Positions 1-8,229 of a stretch of DNA of 64,000 nt are shown in pieces. A program made the translations under genes and the position numbers. The DNA comes from Streptomyces avidinii (GTDB lineage Bacteria > Actinomycetota > Actinomycetes > Streptomycetales > Streptomycetaceae). Under the pieces are notes generated by a model, which had not been told where the DNA came from, searched no databases, and saw only the letters and a program-made list of their open reading frames with translations. The stretch is from positions 167,714-231,713 of the forward strand of contig NZ_BMVL01000009.1 in NCBI RefSeq assembly GCF_014650695.1, read 5' to 3'. Every line of letters starts with the position of its first letter. Position 1 is the stretch's first letter.

Positions 1-258
1 TGGCAGTTCATCGACCTCGCCACGGCCATCCCCCACCCTGGCGACTCGCTGATGGTCACCCTGTTCGGCCAACCGATCGTCGTCGTGCGCGAGGAGGACG
101 AGGACGTACGTGCCTACCGGTGCCTGCGCCGCCCGCGGGGCGCGCCGCAGCCCGTCCGCTGTGAGGTGCGCTACGGAATGGTCTTCGTCAATCTCGATCA
201 GCGTGACCACCAGCTCTTCGAACCCGATATCACCACCGCCACCCCCCGCAGTGCCTGA
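1..258 (+). CDS. 3' end of a Rieske/ring-hydroxylase-like protein (partial, degenerate)
   Basis: The reading frame is open from base 1 and stops at 258, so the N-terminus lies outside the window. The visible 85 residues run from a GQPIVVVRE strand through RGA to a VFVNLD segment. That order matches the Rieske domain of ring-hydroxylating oxygenase alpha subunits. The iron-sulfur ligands (CxH and CxxH) are not intact: the first is replaced by CLR, and the segment carrying the second appears deleted, leaving CEVR. I infer a cluster-less relative or a decayed gene. It ends about 40 bases before a hairpin. The family call is tentative because only a fragment is seen. Confidence 0.5.
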   Translation, partial: WQFIDLATAIPHPGDSLMVTLFGQPIVVVREEDEDVRAYRCLRRPRGAPQPVRCEVRYGMVFVNLDQRDHQLFEPDITTATPRSA

Positions 259-306
259 AGCGATTCCCCCGTCGTTCCAGATCGCTCAGGCGCTACCCCC
301 ACACAG

Positions 307-340
307 CGGCGCCATCGTGGACCTGACCACGATGGCGCCG
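307..340. terminator. bidirectional terminator hairpin
   Basis: A perfect 14-bp stem (CGGCGCCATCGTGG and its complement) closes on a 6-base loop between two convergent genes. There is no T tract, as is usual in Streptomyces. It probably ends transcription from both sides. Confidence 0.7.
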
Positions 341-392
341 TTGTGATGTCCGCGTCCAGTGCCCGAACCGGACAAGATGAAGAATCAACGGC

Positions 393-806
393 CTACGCGC
401 GCCCCATGGCCCGGTCCAGGGTGATCTCCATGACCACGCGGTCGGGATTGGGTGACGGAGTGCGCCCGTAGCGCTCCGCATAGCGCGCCACCGCGTCGGC
501 GACCGACGCCTGGTCCGTGCGGATCACCGCGCGGCCCTCCAGGGTGGCCCAGCGGCGCCCTTCCATCTGGCAGACCGCGACCCGTGCGCCCTCCGGCCGA
601 GCCTCCTGCGCCACCAGGATGTTGCGCACCTTCCTGCTGTGCCGGTTGCTGATCACCCGGGCCAGGCCGGCCTCCGGGTCGTAGGTCACGCCCACCGGCA
701 CGACGTGGGGCGTGCCGTCGGGGCGCGGGGTGGTCAGGGTGCAGACGTGCCGCTCCCGCCAGAAGGCGAGGTACTCGGGCGTCGGGTTGAGTACGTCATG
801 GGACAT
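393..806 (-). CDS. PPOX-class F420/FMN-dependent oxidoreductase
   Basis: This 137-residue protein has the split-barrel flavin-binding fold of the pyridoxamine-5'-phosphate-oxidase class. The early pattern LTTPRPDGTPHVVPVGV, followed by SRKVRNI and a GR.ATLEG strand, fits the actinobacterial F420-dependent PPOX subfamily. Those proteins reduce small or unsaturated substrates in the cytosol; the substrate cannot be read here. I chose the ATG at 806 because the frame's longer start at 863 would run through the clpB operator and adds a non-homologous arginine-rich tail. It is divergent from clpB, and the two starts are about 120 bases apart. Confidence 0.8.
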   Translation of the reverse strand: MSHDVLNPTPEYLAFWRERHVCTLTTPRPDGTPHVVPVGVTYDPEAGLARVISNRHSRKVRNILVAQEARPEGARVAVCQMEGRRWATLEGRAVIRTDQASVADAVARYAERYGRTPSPNPDRVVMEITLDRAMGRA

Positions 807-843
807 GCGCCGAAGGGTACGGCGCAACGGTGTCCTCAGCTGC

Positions 844-864
844 CTTGAGTGGAATAGACTCAAC
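844..864. promoter_or_regulatory. HAIR element (HspR operator) upstream of clpB
   Basis: CTTGAGT, seven bases, then ACTCAAC matches the HspR inverted repeat (CTTGAGT-N7-ACTCAAG) in 13 of 14 arm positions. It lies 61 bases before the clpB start and contains a possible -35 (TTGAGT). HspR represses dnaK and clpB heat-shock genes in Streptomyces, so heat induction of clpB through HspR is expected. Confidence 0.88.
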
Positions 865-925
865 TTTGCATACGCTGACTCTGTCAGTGTTGTTGTCGCA
901 CCCCTCGGGGAGAGGAGAAGACGCA

Positions 926-3526
926 GTGGACGCCGAGCTGACCAACAAGAGCCGCGACGCGCTGAACGCCGCCACCAGCAGGGCCGTCAAGGACGGCCAT
1001 GCGGATCTGACCCCCGCGCACCTGCTGCTGGCGCTGCTCGCCGGCGAGGACAACGAGAACGTCATCGACCTGCTGGTCGCCACCGACGCCGACCTGGTCG
1101 CCGTACGGAGCGGTGCCGAGCGGCTGCTCGCGGCCCTGCCCAGCGTCACCGGTTCCACGGTCGCGCCCCCGCAGCCCTCCCGCGACCTGCTCGCCGTACT
1201 CGCCGAGGCCGACGCGCAGGCCGGCAGGCTCGGCGACGAGTACCTCTCCACCGAACACCTCCTCATCGCCATCGCCGCCAAGGGCGGCGCGGCCGGAGAG
1301 ATCCTTTCCACCCAGGGCGCGACGGCGAAGAAGCTGCTCGACGCCTTCGAGAACGCACGAGGAGGACGGCGGGTGACCACCCCCGATCCCGAGGGCCAGT
1401 ACAAGGCCCTGGAGAAGTTCGGCACCGACTTCACCGCTGCGGCGCGTGAGGGCAAGCTCGACCCGGTCATCGGCCGTGACCAGGAGATCCGGCGCGTCGT
1501 GCAGGTGCTCTCGCGCCGCACGAAGAACAACCCGGTGCTCATCGGCGAGCCCGGCGTCGGCAAGACCGCCGTCGTCGAGGGCCTGGCCCAGCGCATCGTC
1601 AAGGGTGACGTCCCCGAGTCCCTGAAGAACAAGCGCCTCGTCTCCCTGGACCTCGGCGCCATGGTCGCCGGCGCCAAGTACCGCGGCGAGTTCGAGGAGC
1701 GGCTGAAGACCGTACTGTCCGAGATCAAGTCGAGCGACGGCCAGATCATCACCTTCATCGACGAGCTGCACACGGTCGTCGGCGCGGGCGCCGGCGGCGA
1801 CTCCGCCATGGACGCCGGCAACATGCTCAAGCCCATGCTGGCCCGCGGCGAACTGCGGATGGTCGGCGCGACCACCCTCGACGAGTACCGCGAGCGGATC
1901 GAGAAGGACCCGGCGCTGGAGCGGCGCTTCCAGCAGGTGCTGGTCGCCGAGCCGTCCGTCGAGGACACGATCGCGATCCTGCGCGGGCTCAAGGGCCGCT
2001 ACGAGGCCCACCACAAGGTCGTGATCAACGACAGTGCGCTGGTGGCCGCCGCGACCCTCTCCGACCGGTACATCACCTCCCGCTTCCTCCCCGACAAGGC
2101 CATCGACCTCGTCGACGAGGCCGCGTCCCGGCTGCGCATGGAGATCGACTCCTCCCCGCTGGAGATCGACGAGCTCCAGCGCTCCGTGGACCGCCTGCGG
2201 ATGGAGGAGCTGGCCCTGAAGAACGAGTCCGACCCGGCCTCGATCGAGCGTCTGGAGAAGATCCGCAAGGACCTCGCGGACCGGGAGGAGGAGCTGCGCG
2301 GCCTGACCGCCCGCTGGGATAAGGAGAAGCAGTCCCTCAACCGGGTCGGTGAGCTCAAGGAGCGCCTCGACGACCTGCGCGGCCAGGCCGAGCGCGCCCA
2401 GCGCGACGGCGACTTCGACACCGCGTCCAAGCTGCTCTACGGGGAGATCCCGACCCTGGAGCGCGAGCTGGCGGAAGCCACCGAGGAGGAGGAAGAGGCC
2501 TCCAAGACCGGCAGCTCCAAGTCCGCGATGGTCAAGGACGAGGTCGGCCCCGACGACATCGCCGACGTGGTGGGCGCCTGGACCGGCATCCCGGCCGGCC
2601 GCCTGCTGGAGGGCGAGACCCAGAAGCTGCTCCGCATGGAGGACGAACTGGGCCGCCGGCTGATCGGCCAGGGCGAGGCCGTACGGGCCGTCTCGGACGC
2701 CGTGCGCCGCACCCGCGCCGGCATCGCCGACCCGGACCGCCCGACCGGCTCCTTCCTCTTCCTCGGCCCGACGGGCGTGGGCAAGACGGAGCTGGCCAAG
2801 GCGCTCGCCGACTTCCTCTTCGACGACGAGCGGGCCATGGTCCGCATCGACATGTCGGAGTACGGCGAGAAGCACAGCGTGGCCCGTCTCGTCGGCGCCC
2901 CGCCCGGCTACGTCGGCTACGAGGAGGGCGGCCAGCTGACCGAGGCCGTGCGCCGCCGCCCGTACAGCGTGGTGCTGCTGGACGAGGTGGAGAAGGCCCA
3001 CCCCGAGGTCTTCGACGTCCTGCTCCAGGTCCTGGACGACGGCCGGCTCACGGACGGGCAGGGCCGGACGGTGGACTTCCGCAACTCCATCCTCATCCTG
3101 ACCTCGAACCTGGGCAGCCAGTTCCTGGTGGACCCGCTGACCCCGCCCGAGCAGAAGAAGCAGCAGGTCATGGACGTGGTGCGGGCCTCCTTCAAGCCGG
3201 AGTTCCTCAACCGCCTGGACGACCTGGTGGTCTTCTCCGCGCTGACCCGGGACGAGCTCGCGCACATCGCGCAGCTGCAGATCGGCCGCCTGGCCCGGCG
3301 CCTCGCCGACCGCCGGCTGACCCTGGACGTCACCCCCGAGGCCCTGGCCTGGCTGGCGGACAAGGGCAACGACCCGGCGTACGGAGCCCGGCCGCTGCGC
3401 CGCCTGATCCAGACGGCGATCGGCGACCGGCTGGCGAAGGAGATCCTCTCCGGCGAGGTCAGGGACGGCGACACGGTGCGGGTCGACGTGGCGGGCGAGG
3501 ACCTGCTGGTCGGCAAGGCGCTCTGA
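926..3526 (+). CDS. clpB: ATP-dependent disaggregase ClpB
   Basis: ClpB is a cytosolic hexameric AAA+ unfoldase that rescues aggregated proteins together with DnaK. The 866-residue product has the expected order: a Clp N-domain, NBD1 with Walker A GEPGVGKT (Lys213) and Walker B FIDE (Asp279-Glu280), the coiled-coil middle domain (about 400-520), NBD2 with GPTGVGKT (Lys620) and LLDE (Asp686), and a C-terminal small domain. The M domain separates it from ClpA and ClpC. I chose the GTG at 926 because it follows a GAGGAG Shine-Dalgarno sequence and gives the family N-terminus DAELTNKSRDAL. A HAIR operator precedes it, and a GC-rich repeat and hairpin follow it. Confidence 0.97.
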   Translation: MDAELTNKSRDALNAATSRAVKDGHADLTPAHLLLALLAGEDNENVIDLLVATDADLVAVRSGAERLLAALPSVTGSTVAPPQPSRDLLAVLAEADAQAGRLGDEYLSTEHLLIAIAAKGGAAGEILSTQGATAKKLLDAFENARGGRRVTTPDPEGQYKALEKFGTDFTAAAREGKLDPVIGRDQEIRRVVQVLSRRTKNNPVLIGEPGVGKTAVVEGLAQRIVKGDVPESLKNKRLVSLDLGAMVAGAKYRGEFEERLKTVLSEIKSSDGQIITFIDELHTVVGAGAGGDSAMDAGNMLKPMLARGELRMVGATTLDEYRERIEKDPALERRFQQVLVAEPSVEDTIAILRGLKGRYEAHHKVVINDSALVAAATLSDRYITSRFLPDKAIDLVDEAASRLRMEIDSSPLEIDELQRSVDRLRMEELALKNESDPASIERLEKIRKDLADREEELRGLTARWDKEKQSLNRVGELKERLDDLRGQAERAQRDGDFDTASKLLYGEIPTLERELAEATEEEEEASKTGSSKSAMVKDEVGPDDIADVVGAWTGIPAGRLLEGETQKLLRMEDELGRRLIGQGEAVRAVSDAVRRTRAGIADPDRPTGSFLFLGPTGVGKTELAKALADFLFDDERAMVRIDMSEYGEKHSVARLVGAPPGYVGYEEGGQLTEAVRRRPYSVVLLDEVEKAHPEVFDVLLQVLDDGRLTDGQGRTVDFRNSILILTSNLGSQFLVDPLTPPEQKKQQVMDVVRASFKPEFLNRLDDLVVFSALTRDELAHIAQLQIGRLARRLADRRLTLDVTPEALAWLADKGNDPAYGARPLRRLIQTAIGDRLAKEILSGEVRDGDTVRVDVAGEDLLVGKAL

Positions 3527-3560
3527 GCGGTCCGGCCCGCCCCCGGCCCCGCCCCGAGCG

Positions 3561-3617
3561 GGCTCCGGGCGGGTCGGGACCGGGCTCCGGGCGGGCTCCG
3601 GGCAGGCTCCGGGCGGG
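3561..3617 (+). repeat. GC-rich tandem repeat downstream of clpB
   Basis: There are four copies of the motif GGCTCCGGGCGGG, starting at 3561, 3583, 3594 and 3605. The last three have an 11-base period and overlap. The final copy forms the left arm of the clpB terminator hairpin. Confidence 0.7.
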
Positions 3618-3636
3618 ACACGTTTCCGCCCGGAGC
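3606..3636 (+). terminator. clpB terminator hairpin
   Basis: The arms GCTCCGGGCGG and CCGCCCGGAGC make an 11-bp perfect stem with a 9-base loop. It lies 80 bases after the clpB stop and before the next gene's ribosome binding site. Confidence 0.6.
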
Positions 3637-3714
3637 GGATAGGGCCTCCGGCACTGGACACGGGGTGGGCGCCATGGGGGAGGATGAAGGTATCCGCACG
3701 AAGGGAAGTACACG

Positions 3715-4260
3715 GTGAGCATCGACCCGGCCTCGATTCCGAACTTCGGAGGGCAGCAGCCCGAACCGCAGGCCACAGGACCGGCGGGCCCCGTCGTCCC
3801 CGACCAGGATCTGGTCAAGCAGCTGCTGGAGCAGATGGAACTCAAGTACGTCGTCGACGACGAGGGAGACCTCGCGGCGCCGTGGGAGGAGTTCCGTACG
3901 TACTTCATGTTCCGCGGCGAGGACGAGCAGCAGGTTTTCTCTGTGCGTACCTTCTACGACCGTCCGCACAAGATCGACGAGAAGCCCCAGCTTCTCGAGT
4001 CGATCGACGACTGGAACCGCCGCACCCTGTGGCCGAAGGTCTACAGCCACACCCACGACGACGGCTCGGTCCGCCTGATCGGTGAGGCGCAGATGCTGAT
4101 CGGCACCGGCGTCAACCTGGAGCACTTCGTGTCCTCCACGGTCAGCTGGGTCCGCGCGTCCATCGAGTTCGACAAGTGGCTCGTCGAGCAGCTCGGCCTG
4201 GAGCAGGACATCGACTCCGCCGACGGCGACGACGACAGCAACGGCGACGCCGACAACTAG
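3715..4260 (+). CDS. YbjN domain-containing protein
   Basis: The 181-residue cytosolic protein has a disordered Pro/Gly/Gln-rich N-terminus (1-28). A single YbjN-type alpha/beta domain follows (about 30-160), with the pattern VVDDEGDL, a YFMFRGEDEQ strand and WNRRTLWPKVY. An acidic Asp-rich tail ends it. YbjN folds resemble type III secretion chaperones, but no biochemical role is established for the actinobacterial members. The GTG start is preceded by GAAGGGAAG at a good distance. It is convergent with the membrane protein gene that ends 3 bases later, so the two 3' ends almost touch. Confidence 0.85.
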   Translation: MSIDPASIPNFGGQQPEPQATGPAGPVVPDQDLVKQLLEQMELKYVVDDEGDLAAPWEEFRTYFMFRGEDEQQVFSVRTFYDRPHKIDEKPQLLESIDDWNRRTLWPKVYSHTHDDGSVRLIGEAQMLIGTGVNLEHFVSSTVSWVRASIEFDKWLVEQLGLEQDIDSADGDDDSNGDADN

Positions 4261-4263
4261 CCG

Positions 4264-5454
4264 TTACAGCGGCACGCGGGCGACCAGCAGCAGGTACAGC
4301 CCGTAGCCGTACGAGAGCCCGGCCACCACCGCGGTCACCATGACCGCGGTGCGCGGCCGGGCTCTCGCCATGACGGCGGCCACCGGCAGGAGCAGCGGGA
4401 AGGCCGGCAGCAGGAAGCGCGGCTTGGACTCGAAGAACCCCGCCCCGCCGAAAGCGATCACCAGCAGGACCGCGGTGTACGCGAGCAGCGGCAGCGGGAT
4501 GCGGTCCAGTACCAGCGGGACCGCCAGCAGCCCCGCGACGGCCAGCAGGACCACCGTCACGGTCGTGGCGAGCGGCACGTGCCCGCCGGCCAGCACCCGC
4601 TCCGCGGAGCGCAGCGCCCCGATGCCGAAGTCGAAGCGGGATCCCCAGCTGCGCTGCACGGCGAAATAGCCGCCGAGCGGGTCGTCCACCTGCATCCCGA
4701 CGGCCAGGACGTACGCCGCCCAGCCCACCGGCGCCACCAGCCCGGCCAGCCACACCTCGGGCGCCCGGGATCTTCGTACGACGATCTCGTGGAGCGCCAT
4801 GGCCGAGACGGCGGCCGCGACGGCCAGCCCCGTGGGCCGGGTGAGGCCGGCCGGTACGGCGAGGCCCGCGGCCCACAGCCAGCGGCCGCGCAGCAGCGCG
4901 TGGAGCGCCCATGCGGCGAAGGCTGCCAGCAGGGCCTCGGTGTAGGCGAGGGTCAGCACCACCGCGTGCGGCAGCGCCGCCCACAGCCCGACGAGCAGCA
5001 GTCCGGCGCGCGGGCCGATCACCCGCTCCCCGACCCGGTAGATCCCGAGGGCGGCCACGCCGGCGGAGACCCAGGCGACGAGGAGCGCGGCGGACACCGT
5101 TCCGCCGGGCAGTATCTCGGAGACGACCCGTATCAGGGCGGGGTAGAGCGGGAAGAAGGCCCGGTCGCTCTGGACGGGCCCGGTGCCGGTCACGGCCTCG
5201 GGCCACATCAGGGTCCGCCCGTAGCCGTGGGCGGCGATCCTGAGGTACCAGTCCGAGTCCCAGGACCGGCCGAGCACCTTGAGCGGATCCCGCCCGGCCC
5301 ACCAGGCCCCGAGGGCGAGCACCAGCACCCCGGCCCCGCGCACGGCGGCGAACACCCCGAGCGCGATCACGGTGGTGGGCGCGGCGGACCGTACGGCCCG
5401 GACCGCGCGCATCTCCAGCGGCGACGCGGACACGGCCGCTCTGCCCGTTGCCAT
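4264..5454 (-). CDS. GT-C family mannosyltransferase-like membrane protein (PIG-V-like)
   Basis: The 396-residue integral membrane protein has about nine to ten hydrophobic segments. Its first extracytoplasmic loop carries WDSDWYLRIA (Trp65-Asp66...Asp68), which fits the metal-binding acidic motif of GT-C glycosyltransferases such as PIG-V and actinobacterial mannosyltransferases. These take sugars from polyprenyl-phosphate donors at the outer membrane face. The downstream FFPLYPALIR stretch also fits. Substrate and acceptor are unknown. The ATG at 5454 was chosen; a second Met at residue 15 is possible. It stands alone between two hairpin-flanked genes. Confidence 0.75.
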   Translation of the reverse strand: MATGRAAVSASPLEMRAVRAVRSAAPTTVIALGVFAAVRGAGVLVLALGAWWAGRDPLKVLGRSWDSDWYLRIAAHGYGRTLMWPEAVTGTGPVQSDRAFFPLYPALIRVVSEILPGGTVSAALLVAWVSAGVAALGIYRVGERVIGPRAGLLLVGLWAALPHAVVLTLAYTEALLAAFAAWALHALLRGRWLWAAGLAVPAGLTRPTGLAVAAAVSAMALHEIVVRRSRAPEVWLAGLVAPVGWAAYVLAVGMQVDDPLGGYFAVQRSWGSRFDFGIGALRSAERVLAGGHVPLATTVTVVLLAVAGLLAVPLVLDRIPLPLLAYTAVLLVIAFGGAGFFESKPRFLLPAFPLLLPVAAVMARARPRTAVMVTAVVAGLSYGYGLYLLLVARVPL

Positions 5455-5629
5455 GAATCCCGACTTTCCGGCTCGCCGTGAGGGGTCCGCTCACCCGTTG
5501 GTGACGGCTTCGGGCAGGTGCACGACGCACAGCTTCACACCGCCCCCACAACCCCGCAAGGACGCCCGGTGACCGGCAGAAAAACGCCCGGCCGGGACCG
5601 GATCCGCCGGGCCCGACCCGGGTGTGTCC

Positions 5630-5664
5630 TGCCGGTCGGTCGGGCCGGGGTCGTCCGACCGGCA
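5630..5664 (-). terminator. hairpin after the aminotransferase gene
   Basis: TGCCGGTCGG pairs with CCGACCGGCA around a 15-base loop, just past the stop codon of the minus-strand aminotransferase. The same CCGACCGGCA core recurs in the hairpin at 57352-57401. Confidence 0.55.
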
Positions 5665-5673
5665 ACGCACCCC

Positions 5674-6855
5674 CTACAGCCGGCGCAGCCGTTCGGCGGC
5701 CTCCCGGAGCACGTCCTCGCGCTTGCAGAAGGCCCAGCGGACCTGGGTGGCGCCCGCGGCCTTGTCGTCGTAGAAGACCTGGTTCGGGATGGCGACCACA
5801 CCGCAGCGTTCGGGCAGGGCGCGGCAGAAGGCGAGGCCGTCCTTCTCGCCGAGGGGCGTGATGTCCGTGGTGATGAAGTAGGTGCCCTGCGGGCGGAAGA
5901 CCTCGAAGCCGGCCGCCGCCAGGCCGTCGGCGAGGATGTCGCGCTTGGCGGCCAGGTCGGCGCGGAAGGTGTCGTAGTACGCGTCGGGCAGGGCGAGGGC
6001 CTCGGCGATCGCGTACTGGAAGGGGCCCGAGGAGACGTAGGTCAGGAACTGCTTCGCCGAGCGGACCGCCGTGACCAGTTCCGGGGGCGCGGTGAGCCAG
6101 CCGACCTTCCAGCCGGTGAACGAGAACGTCTTGCCGGCCGAGGAGATGGTGACCGTCCGCTCGCGCATGCCCGGCAGGCCCGCCAGGGGGGTGTGGACGC
6201 CTTCGAAGACCAGGTGCTCGTACACCTCGTCCGTGACGACCAGCAGATCGCGCTCGACGGCCAGCTCGGCGACCGCAGCGAGTTCGGCCGGGGTCAGGAC
6301 GGTGCCCGTCGGGTTGTGCGGCGTGTTCAGGAGCAGCAGGCGGGTGCGCGGGGTGACGGCGGCGCGCAGTTCGTCCAGGTCGAGGACGAAGGCTCCGGCG
6401 TGCGGGCGCAGGGTGACGGGGACGCGTACCGCGCCGGCCATGGCGATGCAGGCCGCGTACGAGTCGTAGTACGGCTCCAGGGCGATGACCTCGTCGCCCG
6501 GCTCCAGGAGGGCGAGGAGGGCGGCGGCGATGGCCTCCGTGGCGCCCGCGGTGACGAGGACCTCGGTGTCGGGGTCGTAGCCGAGTCCGTAGAAGCGCTG
6601 CTGGTGAGCGGCGATCGCGGTGCGCAGCTCCGGGACGCCGGGCCCCGGCGGGTACTGGTTGCCGAGTCCTGTGAGGACCGCGCGGGAGGCCGCCTCCGCG
6701 ATCTGCGCGGGACCGTCGGTGTCGGGGAAGCCCTGGCCGAGGTTGATCGAACCGGTGCGGACGGCCAGCGCCGACATCTCCGCGAAGATCGTCGTGCCGA
6801 AGGCCGCGAGGCGGCGGTTCAGGAAGGGGCGGTCGCTGCTCACGGGTGCGCTCAT
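5674..6855 (-). CDS. class I/II PLP-dependent aminotransferase (DapC/kynurenine aminotransferase type)
   Basis: This fold-type I aminotransferase has 393 residues. It shows NLGQGFPDTDGP near the N-terminus, NTPHNPTG (about 177-184), TDEVYEHLVF and the PLP-lysine motif SSAGKTFSFTGWK (Lys242). These features match the group that includes N-succinyldiaminopimelate aminotransferase DapC and kynurenine/glutamine transaminases. The sequence alone does not settle the substrate. I prefer the start at 6855 (MSAPVSSDRPFLNRRL), which fits the family N-terminus; an in-frame ATG at 6864 is the alternative. A kynurenine pathway lies 8 kb away but in another transcription unit. Confidence 0.85.
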   Translation of the reverse strand: MSAPVSSDRPFLNRRLAAFGTTIFAEMSALAVRTGSINLGQGFPDTDGPAQIAEAASRAVLTGLGNQYPPGPGVPELRTAIAAHQQRFYGLGYDPDTEVLVTAGATEAIAAALLALLEPGDEVIALEPYYDSYAACIAMAGAVRVPVTLRPHAGAFVLDLDELRAAVTPRTRLLLLNTPHNPTGTVLTPAELAAVAELAVERDLLVVTDEVYEHLVFEGVHTPLAGLPGMRERTVTISSAGKTFSFTGWKVGWLTAPPELVTAVRSAKQFLTYVSSGPFQYAIAEALALPDAYYDTFRADLAAKRDILADGLAAAGFEVFRPQGTYFITTDITPLGEKDGLAFCRALPERCGVVAIPNQVFYDDKAAGATQVRWAFCKREDVLREAAERLRRL

Positions 6856-6992
6856 GGGCGTCATCCTGCGGGCAACCTCTGGACTTCCTCAAGTGTGCTT
6901 TGGGTCGTACGGGCCGCGGGCATCCCCCCTTCACGCAGGACGCGGGGATCCTGCTCCCCCGGGAAGACCGGGGTGCGAGAGAGGTGGCGGAC

Positions 6993-7241
6993 ATGGGGTT
7001 CGTCTTCGGTTTCGTTCTGATTGTTGCCCTCGTCGTGGTGGTCCTCCTGAACGCGCTGGGCCGGTCGTCCATGGGGCGGAGCGCGTCCCGTCGCCGGGGC
7101 CGCCGCAGCTGGTGGGCGGACGGCGGCTCCTCGTCGAACTCGGGCTGCGGGTCGTCCTCCTCCGGTTGCGGCTCCTCCTCGTCGTGCGGGGGATCGTCCT
7201 CCTCGTGCGGCGGCGGTGGCGGATGCGGCGGTTCCAGCTGA
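6993..7241 (+). CDS. 82-residue single-pass membrane protein with a Cys/Ser/Gly-rich tail
   Basis: After an AGAGGTGG ribosome binding site, the ATG opens an 82-residue protein. It has a hydrophobic helix (about 2-19, FVFGFVLIVALVVVVLLN), a short Arg-rich juxtamembrane stretch (RRRGRR) and then a tail of about 40 residues made almost only of Ser, Gly and evenly spaced Cys (six Cys). No known domain is recognised. A hairpin follows the stop. The positive-inside rule suggests the tail is cytoplasmic, though an exported tail is possible. The tail could bind metal or be modified; that is inference. A random ORF is unlikely given the ribosome site and clear composition. Confidence 0.65.
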   Translation: MGFVFGFVLIVALVVVVLLNALGRSSMGRSASRRRGRRSWWADGGSSSNSGCGSSSSGCGSSSSCGGSSSSCGGGGGCGGSS

Positions 7242-7565
7242 CGAGGGACCGCGGGCACGGCGTTTGACGAGGGCGTTCGACGGTCCGACTGCCGTCGGGC
7301 GCCCTCTCGTTCGTCGATGCATGACGACGCGCGGGGCGCAACCTGTTGAACACGTGAACTGCGGAGCCCCCGGGGGGATGTAAACCACTTCAAGTTGGGT
7401 AAAAACGCTGTGAGTGCCGTGCCTTTCATGATTCCCTCGGTTGAGTAGACCAGTCCTCGGACCTCCCTGGACTTCCTGTGGACCCGTGCCGGTTTCCCCC
7501 CACCCGTGCTTGCTACCGCTGGCGGGCCCCGGCCCATCTCCCTCGCGCGTTTGCGGAGCCGACTC
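7242..7565. other. 324-base intergenic region with one hairpin
   Basis: The stretch contains a hairpin at 7269-7306: GAGGGCG and CGACGG arms pair with CCGTCG and CGCCCTC. It probably terminates the small membrane protein gene. The rest is presumably the leader and promoter of the DUF2617 gene. No ORF, RNA or further repeat could be supported. Confidence 0.5.
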
Positions 7566-8114
7566 ATGCTCACGACCCTCCAGACCTCATACACCGACAC
7601 GCGTGCCGCCGATCTCGCCTGGGCCCTGGGTCGGGACCGGCTGCCCGCCCTGGCCGTACTGAACCTCGAACTCTCGGGCGCAAAGGTGGAGTTGCGCCTG
7701 CTCGGGGCCTCCCACCAGGTACTTCTGGAGGAGGGGGAGGTGCGCTGCTCGGAGACGGTCGCCTGTATGCCCGGCAGCAGCACGCCGCTGCCGCTCGGCG
7801 TGGCCAAGCGGGTGGGCGACTGGGAGTACGAGTTCGCCGCGCGGGTGGAGACCCTGTCGCGCGGGTCCTTCGCCGGGCGGGCCCAGGAGCTACTCGCACT
7901 GGTGGCGGACCACCCGAACGGACTAGCGGGGACCTTTCCCGGAAGTCCGCACGCCTTCACCGCCATGCTCGCGCAGTACTACGAGGGACAGGTGCGCTGG
8001 CGGACCTGGCACGCGTACCCGCAGGAGGGCCAGCTGGTGGCCACCCGGACGCGGGTGGGCGTACGGACGGGGGCACCCGCGACGGCGGCCCTGGAATCAC
8101 CCGCGCTGCTGTAG
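7566..8114 (+). CDS. DUF2617 family protein
   Basis: This is a 182-residue soluble protein matching, as I recall it, the actinobacterial DUF2617 family. Recognisable stretches are the opening MLTTLQTSYTDTRAADLAW, the central GSSTPLPLGVAKRVGDWEYEF, and AGRAQELLALVADHPNGLAG followed by HAFTA. No membrane segment or catalytic motif is evident, and the function is unknown. The ATG at 7566 follows GGAG by 8 bases; a longer frame from 7506 has no support. The next gene begins 115 bases downstream on the same strand. Confidence 0.75.
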   Translation: MLTTLQTSYTDTRAADLAWALGRDRLPALAVLNLELSGAKVELRLLGASHQVLLEEGEVRCSETVACMPGSSTPLPLGVAKRVGDWEYEFAARVETLSRGSFAGRAQELLALVADHPNGLAGTFPGSPHAFTAMLAQYYEGQVRWRTWHAYPQEGQLVATRTRVGVRTGAPATAALESPALL

Positions 8115-8229
8115 CGGGCGCCGGGGCGCGATTATCCCGGCTCGGTTACGCCAACTGGCCGGATCAGCACCTCACTTGCACCCATGTGGGTGACCGGATG
8201 CGAGTGGACGGTGACGTACGGTTCGCTTC

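Noticed and set aside
884..3661. 925-residue minus-strand open frame opposite clpB
   Set aside because: It is the antisense shadow of clpB: high-GC codon bias leaves the opposite frame open. Its composition (Gly, Val, Gln, Asp, Leu-rich without motifs) has no protein-family signal.
4142..7966. 1274-residue minus-strand open frame across four genes
   Set aside because: It is Arg/Gly/Pro/Ala-rich, crosses genes on both strands, and is explained by the GC frame effect.
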